Below are positions 14,483 through 27,100 of a stretch of DNA of 64,000 nucleotides, piece after piece. The first letter of the stretch is position 1. Every line of letters begins with the position of its first letter. The position numbers and the translations under genes were made by a program. The notes beneath the pieces are model-generated. The model made no database searches. It saw nothing but the letters and a program-made list of their open reading frames with translations, and was not told where the DNA came from. Source of the stretch: Prinia subflava (lineage: Eukaryota; Chordata; Aves; Passeriformes; Cisticolidae); contig NC_086258.1 of the NCBI RefSeq assembly GCF_021018805.1, positions 22,272,692-22,336,691 of the forward strand. Direction: 5' to 3'.

Positions 14483-17400
14483 ACATGAGCTTGAGGATCC
14501 TGCAGAGTTTGGCTGTCACTGCCTGGCTTCACCTTCACTTGTGCAATCTGGGTGAGGGAAGGCAGGTTTCTCTGGAAATCCAGATTTCCCTGTTCTGGGA
14601 TGGCCTTTGCCAGGTGGGAGAGGAAGGCGTGTGGCAGGGCCGGTGGGATTGCCCACGGATTTGGGATAGATTACATGGATTTTTGAACTTCAGTGCCTGC
14701 TTAACTTGGGCTCAAAACCACCCAAAGGTGTGGAAGCAGCAGGAGCCTTGCAATTCCCTCAGGGAATAAATCCCAGCTCTGCTTCCTGAGCATCCTCCTC
14801 CAGCCAGGAGCATCCACAGCCCCAGAAGTGAACCCACAGCTCAGGTCTCTCCGGCTCTAAATACATACCAGGAGGAAATTCCAGCCCTGGCCCCTCTTGG
14901 CAAAACTTTTGGCTCTGCTCTCGTGGTTTGAGCCACAGGACCTCTGACTTCCAGCTGTAAAAATCTTGTAGTTACACAAGAGGAAGCAGCAGAGCTCATG
15001 TGCATGAGAATTATCCCGTGTCCTGAAGCTCTGCTGGGCCTGGAAGCCATCTGTGTGACCCTTCCCGGGGTCGGAGGGGAGACATTCCATCTTTCCTGTG
15101 TCATTCCAAATAAAAAGCCCAAATCTGGCTGCTGCTTGCAGCCCTGGCAGGCGCTGGGTCCGTGTGTGGGACACTCTGAGCTGTTCTCCTTAAATGTGAT
15201 TTAGCAACGCCCAAGTGCGTCCAGCCGGGAGCCGCCAGATCCTGGGGATGTGTCAGGGCCTTCAAGGAAAGGAATAAAAAATGAGCATAGCTCAAGGGCT
15301 GAAACCTTGGAAGTCCACAGGACTCAGCAGCTGTGAGGGGAAATGGTGACGATCTCACTGTCTGGAGGGAATTTAAAGCATGGACATGGATCCAAGCTGT
15401 GGAAGCGCTGCCTGCACACTGCAAGATGTGGAATTTATTGCAATTTATTGCCATTCATGACCTGTATTTGCTGGTAGCTGAACAGTGTCAGTCACCCACA
15501 ACCAGAGAAGGTTCTAATTGACTGATTTAACTTTTAGTAATTTGTTCAAACCAACCCCATTCAGGTGAAGTCAAATCCACCACATTTTAAGCCCATGGGG
15601 CAGCCCTCAGGACACCCCCAAATCCAAGGAATCACAGTGTCCCAGGAGCTCTCAGTAGGTGGGTTTGGTGTGTCCAGCTCCATGTGTGACAACCTACCCC
15701 CAAAGAGCCTGTTTCTCTCTGAATAGAATAGAAATTACTTTTAATATTTAATTACTGGAGTTGGAGCTTGGTGTCTCCTCACTGCCCCTCTCCTTCCCAT
15801 TAACACAAACGTGTGCCGGGGCTGTGCAGACAAACCACAAATAAAGTGACTTCCCAGGAGAGGTTCTGCATCTGCTCCCTGGGTGGGATCCTTGGGGAAC
15901 ACCGGGCTGGCTGTGCAGCTCCACCTGGGGAAGGCACTGTGGGTTTGCTGTCAGACCAACACCAAAGCTGTGGAGTGGGAGCATCATCCTGGTGCTTCCC
16001 AAAAGCGGGGTGAAAGGCCAGGCTCTGTCCTCACACACGGGGGAGATGAGGCCAATGTCACCACGGTGGGGGGGGGCAGTGGGGCCATGCCACGTGCCGT
16101 GGGTGACAAAGCTCCCTGCCCTTGCCAGAGGGTGCCAGGGCCTTGTCTGAGCCCCCAAACCTCTCCCCACCCATCCTCTGGAGCTGGCACTGCTGAGATG
16201 GTGTGGGGAGTCCCAAAGCGGTGCTTCCCTCCCCCAGGAAAAGGTCCAAGCTGGGAATGGGGATGGGGGCTGGCACAGGAATGCAGGGATGAGTTCCTCC
16301 AGGGAATGAGAGAGGCACAGCAACACAAGGAGGAGGGGAGGCCCTGGCTGTGCTGAGCTCCTGCTGCTCCCTGGCAGGAAAAGCGCTCCCTGCCTTCCCC
16401 CTGCCCTGGCAGTGCTGAGGCTGTTTGCTGGGTCGGCAGAGTCTGGGGCTGTCCAAGCACTCACTGGGCACCCTGCGGAACACCAGGGTGACTCAGATTT
16501 CCCTGAGATGTTCTTATAGCAGCATCCCCTGCAAGAGCTGCCCTCTGCCCTTCCCCCGTGTGCTGGGCTTTCCTGTGCATCCCACACGCTCCGGGAGCTG
16601 GGACAGCCCAGGGAGGGCTGGGGGGCCAGGGCAGCTGTGTGCCCCCAGCTCAGCTTCTCCTGCAAGGAAAGGCCACTGGAGCTGGGCATGGCTGAGCAAT
16701 CCTGCTCAAGAATCCCGGGAAACCCCTCCAGAGGCTCAGCCCAGCCCTGAGGGTCTCTTAACCAGGCAGAGGAGGAGGAATGTGTGTCATGCTGGATAGA
16801 AAGGGATTTTTTGGGACTGTGGTGAGACCTCCTGGATGTGATCCTGGGGAAGGAATGACTTGGAGGTGGCTCCACAGACATTTCCCTGTGTATCCCTCAA
16901 AGAATGAGCACCTCTGGCTGTAATCAATAAATCCTGGAAATTGTTCCACTCACCCTGCACATCCCAAAGGCATCTGGAAAGCAGCCCAGCGCCAGGGAGG
17001 AGGATGGTGCAGGCCATGCCGAGTGTCCAGCTCTGCAGGGACAGGGATTTGGTGGAAGTGATGCAGTCTGGCCCGGCCCAGCCGGATTCGTGTCACACCA
17101 GGAGTGGCCTTGACTCCCTGTCCTGCCAGAGCCCAGCCTGGAGCTGTGCTGGCTTAGGTTGTCCTCATGCTGCTTTTTCCAGAGCAAGGCTCTTCACAAG
17201 GCAGGGGGCTCCCAGAGGAAGGGATTATTCATTTCTAGGAATGTTTGAACCAGTGGGATCTCCTGGAATCCTCCTCAGTGCTGGATGTGTTTCCTTAGCA
17301 ATGGATTGCTTTGTCCATTGGGGCTGGGGACCCCTGTGCCATCGGCTCCTGGTGTCCCCCAGACTGCCTGGGCAGCTGTAGGATGATCCCTGGAGCACCA

Positions 17401-20400
17401 CAGAGCCTGCCAGAGTGGGCAGGGGGCGCTAACACCTCCTGAGCAGGGCTGGGCTCTCCCAGGGCAGGAACGGTTGGAGCCAGGGGTGTTTCCATGAATG
17501 CAGATAAACTCATCCTGATGGAAACCTCTTCGCTGAACTCCCTCCAGCCTGTACAGTGGGACAAGCACAGGACCTGTGCCCCAGCCTGTTATAGAGTAAC
17601 TACAAACAGAAGAAACCCTCTTTTTTCTTGTTCTGAACCTGCATCCCCTGCTCTGGTTAGCACGGCCTTGGAGGGCTCCTTTGGGACTTTTGGGAGCTGT
17701 TCCCTTCAGCCCCCTCACTGCTCTCATCCCTCTGGGACAGGCCACTAGCATTCCCTGAGCAGCAAACCTGCAGTTTTTCTGGTGGAATTACCTCATTATC
17801 AGCTCTGATCCCTTTTCTTCCTTTCTGCTCTTCTCCCTGAGCTTTGTGCACCCTCCAGCCCTCACTGCCTGCACCGCTGCTGCTGCAGCGCCGGGCGGGG
17901 ACGCGCTGGGGCCGGGACAGGAGTGAGCTCAGCGCTGAAACTCCTGGCCCGGCAGGACGGCCCTGGGAGTGGGCCAAAGGCTGTTTTATTTACAGTGCTC
18001 TGTGCGAACTGTCACCGCAAAGGGGCTCGGCTGCAGCAGCCCCCGGCTCTCTGGACAGAGGGATGGAGGTGCCAGGCCATGCCCAGGAGCTGGCAGGGAT
18101 GGGATGGTGACAGCCTGTGTGATGCCCCAACTCTGCCCACCTGTGAGAGGAGCTGCCCGGGGCGCAGACCAGCCCTGCTCCCAGGGTTGTTTTGGGTGGA
18201 GTTCCTCGGCTCACTTGGATTTGTTGGTTTCTCCTGCTGTCTTTTTGAGAGCATCCTCCCATGCTGTCCCACCTCAGCCAATTCCAGCTCCCACCCTCTG
18301 CCCCTGCCATCCCCCTCCTGCTCTCTGACTGCACTGCTCAGGATTGCGATTATGAAAATCTTCCCAAAAATACGATAAATATGTGCTGTCCCTCCCCCAG
18401 CTCTGGGGACACGCTGGGGTCGCACCCTGTCACAGCCTGTGGGTGACCCTGCGGGCTGCAGGCACTGTCAGCTCTGTGCCCCAGGCTCGCAGGGCAGCGG
18501 GCAGAGCCTGGGTGGTCCAGCTGTCCCTCCCTTCCCTCAGGCATCCCCCGAGGCTCTCGTGGCACGACAGGCTCCATTACACACTTCCCAAACTCGCTGC
18601 TTGCTGCCAGAGACGTTACTCAATGCAGCACAGCGAGTCCCGATCCCATCCCGAGCGCAGCCCGGGCCCCGCACGGAGCCCTCGCCCGCCTGCTGCAGGT
18701 GAAAATCAGCGCTGGCCACGAGGGCTCCGCATTCCAGCTGGAAAACCTCTGTTCTGTGCCTGCAGGGAGCGGCACAGAGGGGGGTCTGCAGGGAGAATTG
18801 ATCCCTTCCCTTCCCCTTTCGTCCCCTCCTGTCCCCGCACAGGGACCAGGAGGGCACGCACAGCAGCTCCGGGCAGAGCACTCAGCCCTGCACTGCCGCA
18901 GGGAAGGAGCATCGGGGACAGGATGAAATCCCCGGAATCCCCTGGTGACTGCGCTCCTCCCACTGACTCCGCTTCTCCTGCCACTTGTCTTAAGGAGCAA
19001 ACTGGAAGCTCTGGGAGGGAGCACAAACTCCCCAAAGCTTTGTGCAGAAAGACCCCATGAGGTCACCCCATTCCTGCTCTTGCAAAACCTTTCCCTCAGT
19101 GGATCTTCTTTGTAGGGCAGAATCTGCCCTGAATCCAACCTCTGCTCCAGCAGCTCCTGGGGCTGGGCTGGAGATTTTTAAACTACGTGGAGATTAAAGC
19201 AGACTCTTTAGAAGGGTCTGTGAGGTGACACAAACAGCTCTGATCCACGGCAATGCCCCGTGGCTGTGCCAGTGCCGCCCTGCACCCTCTGCAGTGACCC
19301 CAGCCCTGCCCAGGGTAGGGGGCTCAAAAACAAGACAGCAGCACCTGAACTGTTATTTCGTGGTTCAGACCACGAACCAGCTTTTAGAGAAGCCAGGACA
19401 TGATACCTGCATGGCCCCAAGTGGGCATTCCTGTAGGATTTGTGTCAGCTGCCCAGGAAAAGGCACATCCTTGTGGAGAGGTAACCAGGGGACTGCACAA
19501 GGGCCATGCACAGGACAACAGGAACAACTGGAGACACACAAGCTGATTTTCAGCTGGTTTCCTACAGAAATGACTTCTGGAGCACCGAGTGCCCCTGCCC
19601 TGGGAGCCCTCAAAGCACCGGCTGACCCAGCTGGAAGCCAGCAAAGGGGGAATTCCCCAAGACCTTAAAAACCCCTTGTAGGGGTGTGCCGGGCTGGCTG
19701 GGGTGGTGCTCAGCTGGTGGCACTGGCTGAGGAGGCGGCTCTGGGGGATAAAAGCAGCTAGGCCGGGTCTCACCTCTCCCTCTAACGTGGGTTGGGGGTG
19801 CTTTATGCTGTCACAGGCACCCAGCAGTGGCTGCGTTCCTGGGTGTGTCCCGGGCTTGAATTCCAGCAGCTGCTGCCCTGCTCCGTGCTTGGCTGCTGCA
19901 CCCAGGTACTGCGGGGGGCAAACAGGGATGGGTGAGGCTGGGACCCGGAGACTGGAGCTGGGAGCTGAGCTTGGGGAACAAACAGCGAGAGAGGGCACGG
20001 GAAGGGATCAGCAGGGCGTGTCTGCAGCCCCAGCCTGTATCCTCTGCCCAGCTCCTAGCCAGGCCAGCTGTCCCAGCGCCAAGCAGCACTGCGCTCCACG
20101 GTGCAGGCAGTCCGGGCTGGGAGCGTGACTCCCGGGACGGCTCCTGACAGGACAGACAGGAAATGTTCCAAACCCGGGTTTAAGGAGCACGCAGTGTGGG
20201 AGGATGGGCTGAAATGTCCGTCACCAGCTCAAAGCCTGCCTTTTCTTTAGAGTAAGTGACTTTGCCACCTGCCTGTGCTTTCCAAAGCCGTGAGCTCCGT
20301 GTGCAGCATCCAGTACTCCAAGCCAGGTTCCAAGACTTTCTGTCAGGCTCACCTGTGCTCCCGAGCCAGGCAGGCAAGGGCTGGAACATCTCTGCAGGAG

Positions 20401-20937
20401 CTCTGCGAGCGGAGCGCAGCTCCCTCCAGGCTGCTCCTGCTGGGGTACGCGGCCGTGCATTCCTTACAAACCTCTCGAAGGTCTTTAGCAGAAATGGGCC
20501 CCGGTGTCTCGGAAATGGGTGTTAATGTCTCTGGAATGGGTCCTGCTGTCTCTACCAGCCTCACGCCGCCTGCATTGGTTACAGACCCGGCGAGTTTGAT
20601 CTCCTGAACTTTCGGGGAATGGACAATCGTGTCCGTGCAGAGCCCAGGCAGCCTGAACTTCCCAGCTTTCGGGGGAAATGCCCACACGTGTCCAAGGGCG
20701 CACCTTCCCGGTGCCTCAGCCGAGGGGGAAAGGAAGAGAGCAACACGCTGCCGGGAGTTTGGGTAAAAGGAGGCTGCACCTCCAAAACCTCGGGAGAGAC
20801 CTCAGGGGGTATGACCCGATAGATTCCCCCTTTATTCCAATAACGCTGAGGACTCCTCTGTCTCCTTTATGGACATTGGCCTTTCATAGCATGACTTTTC
20901 ACACGCTCCTAACCTGTCCCTGAGGGAGAACAAAGGG

Positions 20938-20990
20938 GAAAAAAAAAAAAAAACAACAAAAAAACACACACAAAACCCCACCAAAAACCT
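20938..20990. repeat. A-rich/(CA)-containing simple repeat
   Basis: A run of A bases followed by ACAACAAAAAAACACACACA, about 50 bp upstream of the CDRT4 exon acceptor. It is the left edge of the pyrimidine-poor region before that exon. Confidence 0.8.
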
Positions 20991-21040
20991 CGTGGCCACG
21001 TAGCCAAACACTAACTCGTCTGTTTTGTACCCCACTCTAG

Positions 21041-21161
21041 ATTCGATGAGGCAGATGGAGAGTTTTTAAAAGAAAATCCTGGAGCTAACAGAGCAGGATG
21101 CGCCTGACCACTTGAAAGATGGAAAAACCTTGCATCAACATCTCCGAAGGCCTGAGCCCAG
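21041..21161 (+). other. CDRT4: CDRT4 exon carrying the 5' UTR end and start codon
   Basis: A 121-base exon bounded by acceptor TGTACCCCACTCTAG and donor CCCAG/GTGAGG. The coding part begins at ATG 21119-21121 (context AAGATGG, favourable) and encodes 14 residues, MEKPCINISEGLSP, plus one base. In the same frame upstream there is a five-codon uORF (ATG at 21095-21097 to a TGA just before the start) and an earlier TGA at 21047, so the main start cannot be further 5'. Because the exon opens with a 3' splice site, at least one upstream exon must exist, either a dedicated first exon or a TVP23 exon in a readthrough transcript. Confidence 0.65.
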
Positions 21162-24100
21162 GTGAGGGCAGTGATGGGCAGGGTTACAGCAGAGGATCCT
21201 CACATTTCCCTCACGCTGCTTTCCTGCAAAACCTTGGGACATTTTACTGATAATCCCAAATTATCCAAATCTCCCCTGGGCTGGAATTCAACCCGTGGTT
21301 GCAGGAGCTGCAGGTGGAGACGGTTTGTGCTGGACCTCGGGGCTCTGCTGTGCCAGGGTGAAGGGTCAATGTTCTGTTTTCCCTTGTTTGTGCTGCTGTT
21401 CGTGTCCTCCAGCACTGCGGGAAGCTTTCGGTCCGTCGGGATTTCTGCAGCTCCCAGGGGAGTGAGGATTTACTCTTTGGAAAATGTGGGACGCGTTCCC
21501 TGAAATATCAAGAAACACTCGGATTTTGTTTCAGGCAGTACGGCAGAAAAGTGAGCCTCACTTTTAAGTTCTTGTAGCAGTTCGCTGCCCCAGGTGTAAC
21601 TTCCCCCTCCCTGACTGCCAGTAATTGATGCTAATTAGTGGCTAATTGCAGCCATTAGCGCCTCGATTGCCTCGGCTGCTCGGGTAGGGAGTTTGTTTGC
21701 ACCAGGTGACACCGAAATGATTTTCTGGGTATTTGGGCGTGCTTCGTGCAGAGCGAACATTGAATTTTGTGTGTGAAAACACAAAATATGTCTCTGCAGA
21801 GATATCGGAGCCGGCCTGTGGGTGTGCAGTGCCTTCTCTCGTGTGTGGGGGTGGAGTCTGCGGCATAATGAAGTGATTATGGCGTCTGTAATTTGATTCT
21901 GGGTAGTCTGAATGCCCCTGCGTGTTTCCACCTTCTGGCAGTTGTGTATTTGCTGGTGCATCTTTGCTTTGTGACTGTGCGGATGTGCCTTGGCCCAGCT
22001 CTGCGGCCACCCCGGGGGCAGGTGGAGGAGCCCCTCCACCGCCCTGCCAGGGTGCAGTCCTGCCCCGGACACCCCGAAGTGTGGGACTGGCTCCCCGAGG
22101 AGCCCTGGATTCCCCCAGCCCCGTCCATACTCAGGGGAAGGGCCGTGTCCCCCCTGCGTGCTGCTAAGATGCTCTGGGGGGCTCTGCTGGGCTCTACTGT
22201 CGCGGCTGAGCTCATTTCCAACCCCGTTATGGGGCAGGGATCCCTCCTGCTCCACTGCAGCTCTGTTCTGTCACCTCACATCCCAGGGGATGCGGGGTGT
22301 TCCTCGGGGAGCTGCTCTGTGCCCCCCAGGTTTGCCGGGACCCGTGACCAGCGGAGCTGGAGCAGACAGAGGGCCCTGCTGTGGACAGACAGACAGAAGT
22401 GTGCTGTGTGTGCCTGGAGCACTGCCAGGGGAACATGGAAAGCAGATGTTGGATTGGGACCTGCTGGAGAAGCCCTGTTCTCGCTTCCTCCCGTGCCTCT
22501 GTGGTCAGGGCTGGAGTCAGGAGCTCTGCAGGGATCAGTGCAGCCCTGGCTGCTCTGGCTGAACGGAATGTCTGCTCCTGTGGCGCTTGCAGAATGCAAA
22601 ACCAGCCACAAGTCACGTTACAGAGGAGCCGAGGCATGATCGGAAATTGAGGTGTTCCTGCTGCTTCTCCCTGTTCCTAGGGAAGCCTGGAGCTGCTCTG
22701 AGTCACCCTGGGGTGAGCACTGCAGGCAGTTGGGTGTGGGTCCTGCTTGGCCTGCCCTGCCCAGCCCCAGCCCTGCTGGTTCTTCAGGGCCAGCATTGGT
22801 GCCCTGGGTCCTTCTCCTCATGGCTTTGGGTCAGATCCTCACATCCCTTTGAACCTCCCAAAGAAAGACCCCGATGGATGAGATCCCACCCAGCTGGGCT
22901 CCACAAGCTGAGGAATGGGAATTCTCTCACTTCTCTCTTGTCCTTTGCTGTGTCACCTCATGCTTGCTCACCAGATATGGGGGCTGGGCAGTAGGGGATG
23001 TATCTGGACCATGAAGAAGGATCCTAATTCAAATCTCTACAGACATTCCCATTCCTGCCAGCCCTGGCTCCTGCAGCTGAGATGTGGCAGAGGAGCAGTT
23101 CCTGCAGCACCGGAGGTGTCTGGGGGAGCTGGAAGCTTTTCTGCAGCTTGGGGTTTCTTTACTCTAAACAGGAAAAAAAAGCCAAGAATTTTATACTGTC
23201 TGGCTCATAGGCTCTGCTTGCACATTTCCAAAGGGTTTGATGGTGCAGGGCTGGAGAAAGGTTGCTATGGGGATATGGGATCAATTTTGCTGAGCAGGAA
23301 AACTTGAGTGGAGTGATTTTGCTCTTGGAGTGAGGAGCAGCACTATTGGGAACTCCACGCTGGAGAGGATGTTCTGAGGGACTTGTGCCTTTCCTGCTCC
23401 AGGCCATGTGTGCAGCTGGAGCAGCCCCAGCCCTGGCTGACTTTTGGGGCAGATTAGGGAAGATAATTGGATCCAAATTCTCTGGTCTGGCTCCTCTGGC
23501 TGTGGAGTATCTGAGACCCAATGGGTGATGTGAGGTGTTAAACTCTTTGTAGGGCTGAGTCCCACAGGTGAGGGCCTGGATGTGGCTGAGGGCTTGGACC
23601 AGGACTCTTCTCTGGAAAAGAAAAGCAGAACTTTGGAGGGGATTAACCTTTTGCTGAAGAAACTGCAGCCAAGGGTGTGTCACTGTTGGCAAGAAAAACC
23701 TCTGGATGCTCTTGGACACAGTGGTCTGTGCTTTCATTTGAGGGTGCCTCTGTTTTTAGGATTTGAGCCCTTTATGGAGTGTAAATCCGAGACATCCTTT
23801 TCCTACCGGGGAAAGGGCGAGGTGGGGAGGGGGGCACTCACTGGGACTGTTCTTGGCTTTTGCCTTCCTTGCACCCATGGGAAGATGGTTCTGATTTCCA
23901 CCACCATGTCCCCTGAATGGAGAGGAGGCAGAGGGTGCTGGAGGGCTGAGCTGGGGAGAGGAGAACTGAGCTGTTCTCCAGGCAGGAATTCACTGGAAGC
24001 TTTTCTTGAGCACGGCTCAGGAAAGACAATGCTGCAAGAGATTAATCCTGTGGTGGATACTCCTGTTTTGGGGAGACCTGTGCTCCTGGTGCCCAGGCTC

Positions 24101-27100
24101 CTTTGGTGCTGCTGTCTTGTGGAAATACATTCAAAGATTCTGTGCAGGGATGTGTGAGAGGTGCAGGAAAGGGCAAGCAAAGCCTTTGGGGACAGTTGCA
24201 GAAAAGCAGAGAGCAGGTTTCACTGTGGGTGGCTGATCTGAGGTTTCAATGTGCCATCAGGTGTCCTGCCTGCCCCTCTGTCCCCCGAGCAGCTCCTGGT
24301 AGCCTCGGTCACCCCTGGTGTGTCCAGGGCTGAGCCCTGCTGATGGAGCAGCCTGTGCACAGCATCTCCTTTGAAAAAAAGGATGAACAACTCCTCCAGA
24401 AATCACCACAAAGCTCCTCAGGTCATTCTGGATGTGCTGCAGGACTCTGGGAAAGCTGTTTTCCCTTCTGGTGAGGTGTGGTCTGAAAGTGGGGAGAATT
24501 TCCTGTGCTGAGTGAGGCTGCAGGCTGACAGAAAGCTGCCACTGATGGCAGATTCAGAAAGGGTGACATGAGTGGTGACATGAGTGCTCTGAGTGTTCCC
24601 TTGATGACAAAGCTGTTCACACTTCAGTTGTCAGAAGTGAATTCCCAGCTCTGGATCATGGGGGAGAGGTTTGGTCAGGGAAGGGCTGCTCAGGCACAGA
24701 GCCCAGCTCCCTTGGGAGAGTGCTCCTGTAGGGTTTGTGACGTCCCCCATGGAATCCAGGCCTGTCTTTTCCTCTTGGAGATAAATGTGTCTGTGGTGTG
24801 TGACACCCCCCAGGGGCCTGCTCATGAGCAGGAAAGTGAAGTCATCCAGACATTGCTTCAAGTGACCTCAGATCACTCAGGTCATTCCAGGAGGCTCCAA
24901 AAACACACAGCCCCCACCAGAACTCAGCAACCACAACTCCTGGAGGGCATTTCTTCCCTGGATGTGTTAATTTTATTTTTATCCTCGTGTGCAGCTGCTG
25001 CTCCAGCAGAAGCCCTGGAGACCCCAGGGGCTGGGGGAACACACAACAGAAAGGAGCGACTGCTGCAGCTGAAGTGCTCCAGAAAGTAATTTAATGAAAC
25101 AATAAATGTGACAGCCACAGGGATAATCCATGTGCAGGACAGGTCTTGCTGCTTGTGTGCTCGGCCCTGCCTGGGCTATATTTGGTGGTGGGCAGTGTTT
25201 CCTTTTCTGCCCTTGTGTTTGTTCGTGTTTGCTGTGCAGGAATGAGGGGTTGGGGAGCCCATCCTGGGTGTCCTGGGGATGGGCAGGGGGAGGTTCTCTC
25301 CCCATGGAAGTGAATTGTACAAACTGAGATGGATCTGGTCAGACACTGAATGTTCCTGTCTCACATTTCTGGCGTGGCAGGGAGGTGTCACAGCCCTGCA
25401 GCATCTTCCTGCTAAAAACAGCTGCTGGCCCAGCCCTGCTCCTGCTGCACACAGTGTCCAGGACAGTTTGTGTCCAAAGGCCCCTCCCGGGAATGTGGGG
25501 CGGCTCAGGGATGTGTGCTGGGCTGTCATGGGGGTGACAGGACCTTTTCCATCCTCTCCTGCTCCATGCACAGCCTGGCCAGGCTGGAGTGGTATCCCCA
25601 TCCCTTGGGATTTAAAAGCTGTGTGTGCGACACTTGGGGACAGGGTTTAGTGGTGGCCTTGGCAGTGCTGAGGGAATGGCTGTACTTGGTGATCTTGGAG
25701 GGCTTTTCTAACCTAAACAATTCCATGAATCTGTGATTTCAAAGGGTCAGGTTGCTCAGGCAGGGCTGGGGTTTGAAACACTGAGTGCAGCAAAGCCAAA
25801 AGCGTGGAGCTGCCTGGAGCAGGGAATTCTGTGCTGGAGCAATCCTGCTGGCCCGGAGCTCAGGGGATGTTTGGGCAGTGACATCTCCAGACAGTGGGTC
25901 TGCAGCTGGAGGGGGGCTCAGTTCAGCAAGGCCAGTCTGGGAGCATGTGAGACTCCAGCAGGAGCAGAGATGAGCAGGAACAGCTGAGCCCTGTGCCTGG
26001 AATGTGTGCCTGGGCCACGGTGTCACTTGTCCTGTGACTTCTCTCAGCCCACGTGCTGATGGGACTGGCTGGGAATGTTTCCCTGTGCTAAGGAGAATTT
26101 CATGGCAGAATGAAAACAAACAGTGCAAGTTTTCCATTTGGAGGGATTGTTTTCACTGAAAAGTGAGATTTTCTGTTCTCTTGCTGGAACACGTTTTTGA
26201 TGCAAAGTGGAAGTTTTCCGGTTTCCCATCTTGTCAAAAAGTCAACAGCTCTGAAAAGCAGATTGATTCCAGCAAAATACTTTCAGGATGGAGCTTTTTC
26301 TTACCAACTCCCTTTCAGCCAGCTCAACTCATTTTAGCTGTTGGGGTTGGATGTCTCCTCATCTGAGCACCTTCACGCAGAAATCCTTTTCTCATATTAG
26401 AGAGCAGGATCTGCTCTCATTTAGAGAGCAGAAAAAAACAAAGTAGAAGAGTCTCCATTCTGTTATTAAAAACCTGCTGGCACTGCCCAGGCTCCTCTGG
26501 GAATGGTCACAGCCCCGAGGCTGCCAGAGTTCCAGTAGTGTTTGGACAGAGCTGCCAGGGATGCCCAGGTGGGGTTTTGAGGGGGTCTGTGCAGGGCAGG
26601 AGCTGCACTGGGTGATCCTGGGGGGTCCCTTCCAGCTCGGGACATTCCCTGACTGTGATTTCCAGTGGAACACGTGTTGCGGGTGGCTGTGTGGGCGAGG
26701 CTGTTCTCCAAAAGGCTTCCATCAGATGGAGCTGTGGATGTGCTCTCTGCGTTTTTCTTTCCTTCCTCGGAGTCTCACGGTGAACTGGGAGGATGTTCCT
26801 GTGGCAGCTCCCCTGCGCTGCCAGGGAGGAGCCGCTGCCCCCTCACACAGAGCTGGGCTGGTCCCCGCCCTGCCTGGTGGGAGGACACGCTCCTGCTGTC
26901 ACCGGGGGTCACAGGGAGGGACAATGGGGGCTTTGTGTCCCGTGTCAGCAGCCTTTGGACCGGAGCTGTCCTGACACGACCTCCCTGCTCTGGCCATGTG
27001 CTGGGCACGGTCGGGAAGGGGAGATGCTGTTCATCCCCTTGGTGCTGAGGGGTGAGGAGGGGAAATGTCTGCAAACAGCAGCACTTGCAACCCTGGTGTT

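Larger units (their letters stand above)
8800..21040. other. intergenic region between TVP23 and the first CDRT4 coding exon
   Basis: About 12 kb without a gene that I can support and without a recognisable CR1. It contains a poly-T run (12509-12528), a 22-bp minisatellite (14303-14482), CpG-rich blocks near 13.5-13.9, 18.5-18.75 and 20.0-20.8 kb, and an A-rich tract at 20.94-20.99 kb. Open frames of 200-377 codons (for example minus strand 15748-16881) have Ser/Pro-rich composition without domain, splice or start support, and I treat them as chance. Upstream non-coding exons of CDRT4, or of a TVP23-CDRT4 readthrough, may lie here. Confidence 0.6.

Noticed and set aside
15748..16881. 377-codon open frame on the minus strand
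   Set aside because: Pro/Ser/Gly-rich composition, no domain, no splice or promoter support. Several overlapping frames of similar length in G+C-rich DNA show it is chance.
20487..20560. Three imperfect GAAATGGGYYY..TGTCTC units near 20.5 kb
   Set aside because: Too few and too degenerate to call a tandem repeat family with confidence.
21893..22639. 248-codon open frame on the plus strand
   Set aside because: Begins at a weak start, no recognisable family, and all three plus frames are open nearby. Probably chance in a G+C-rich intron.
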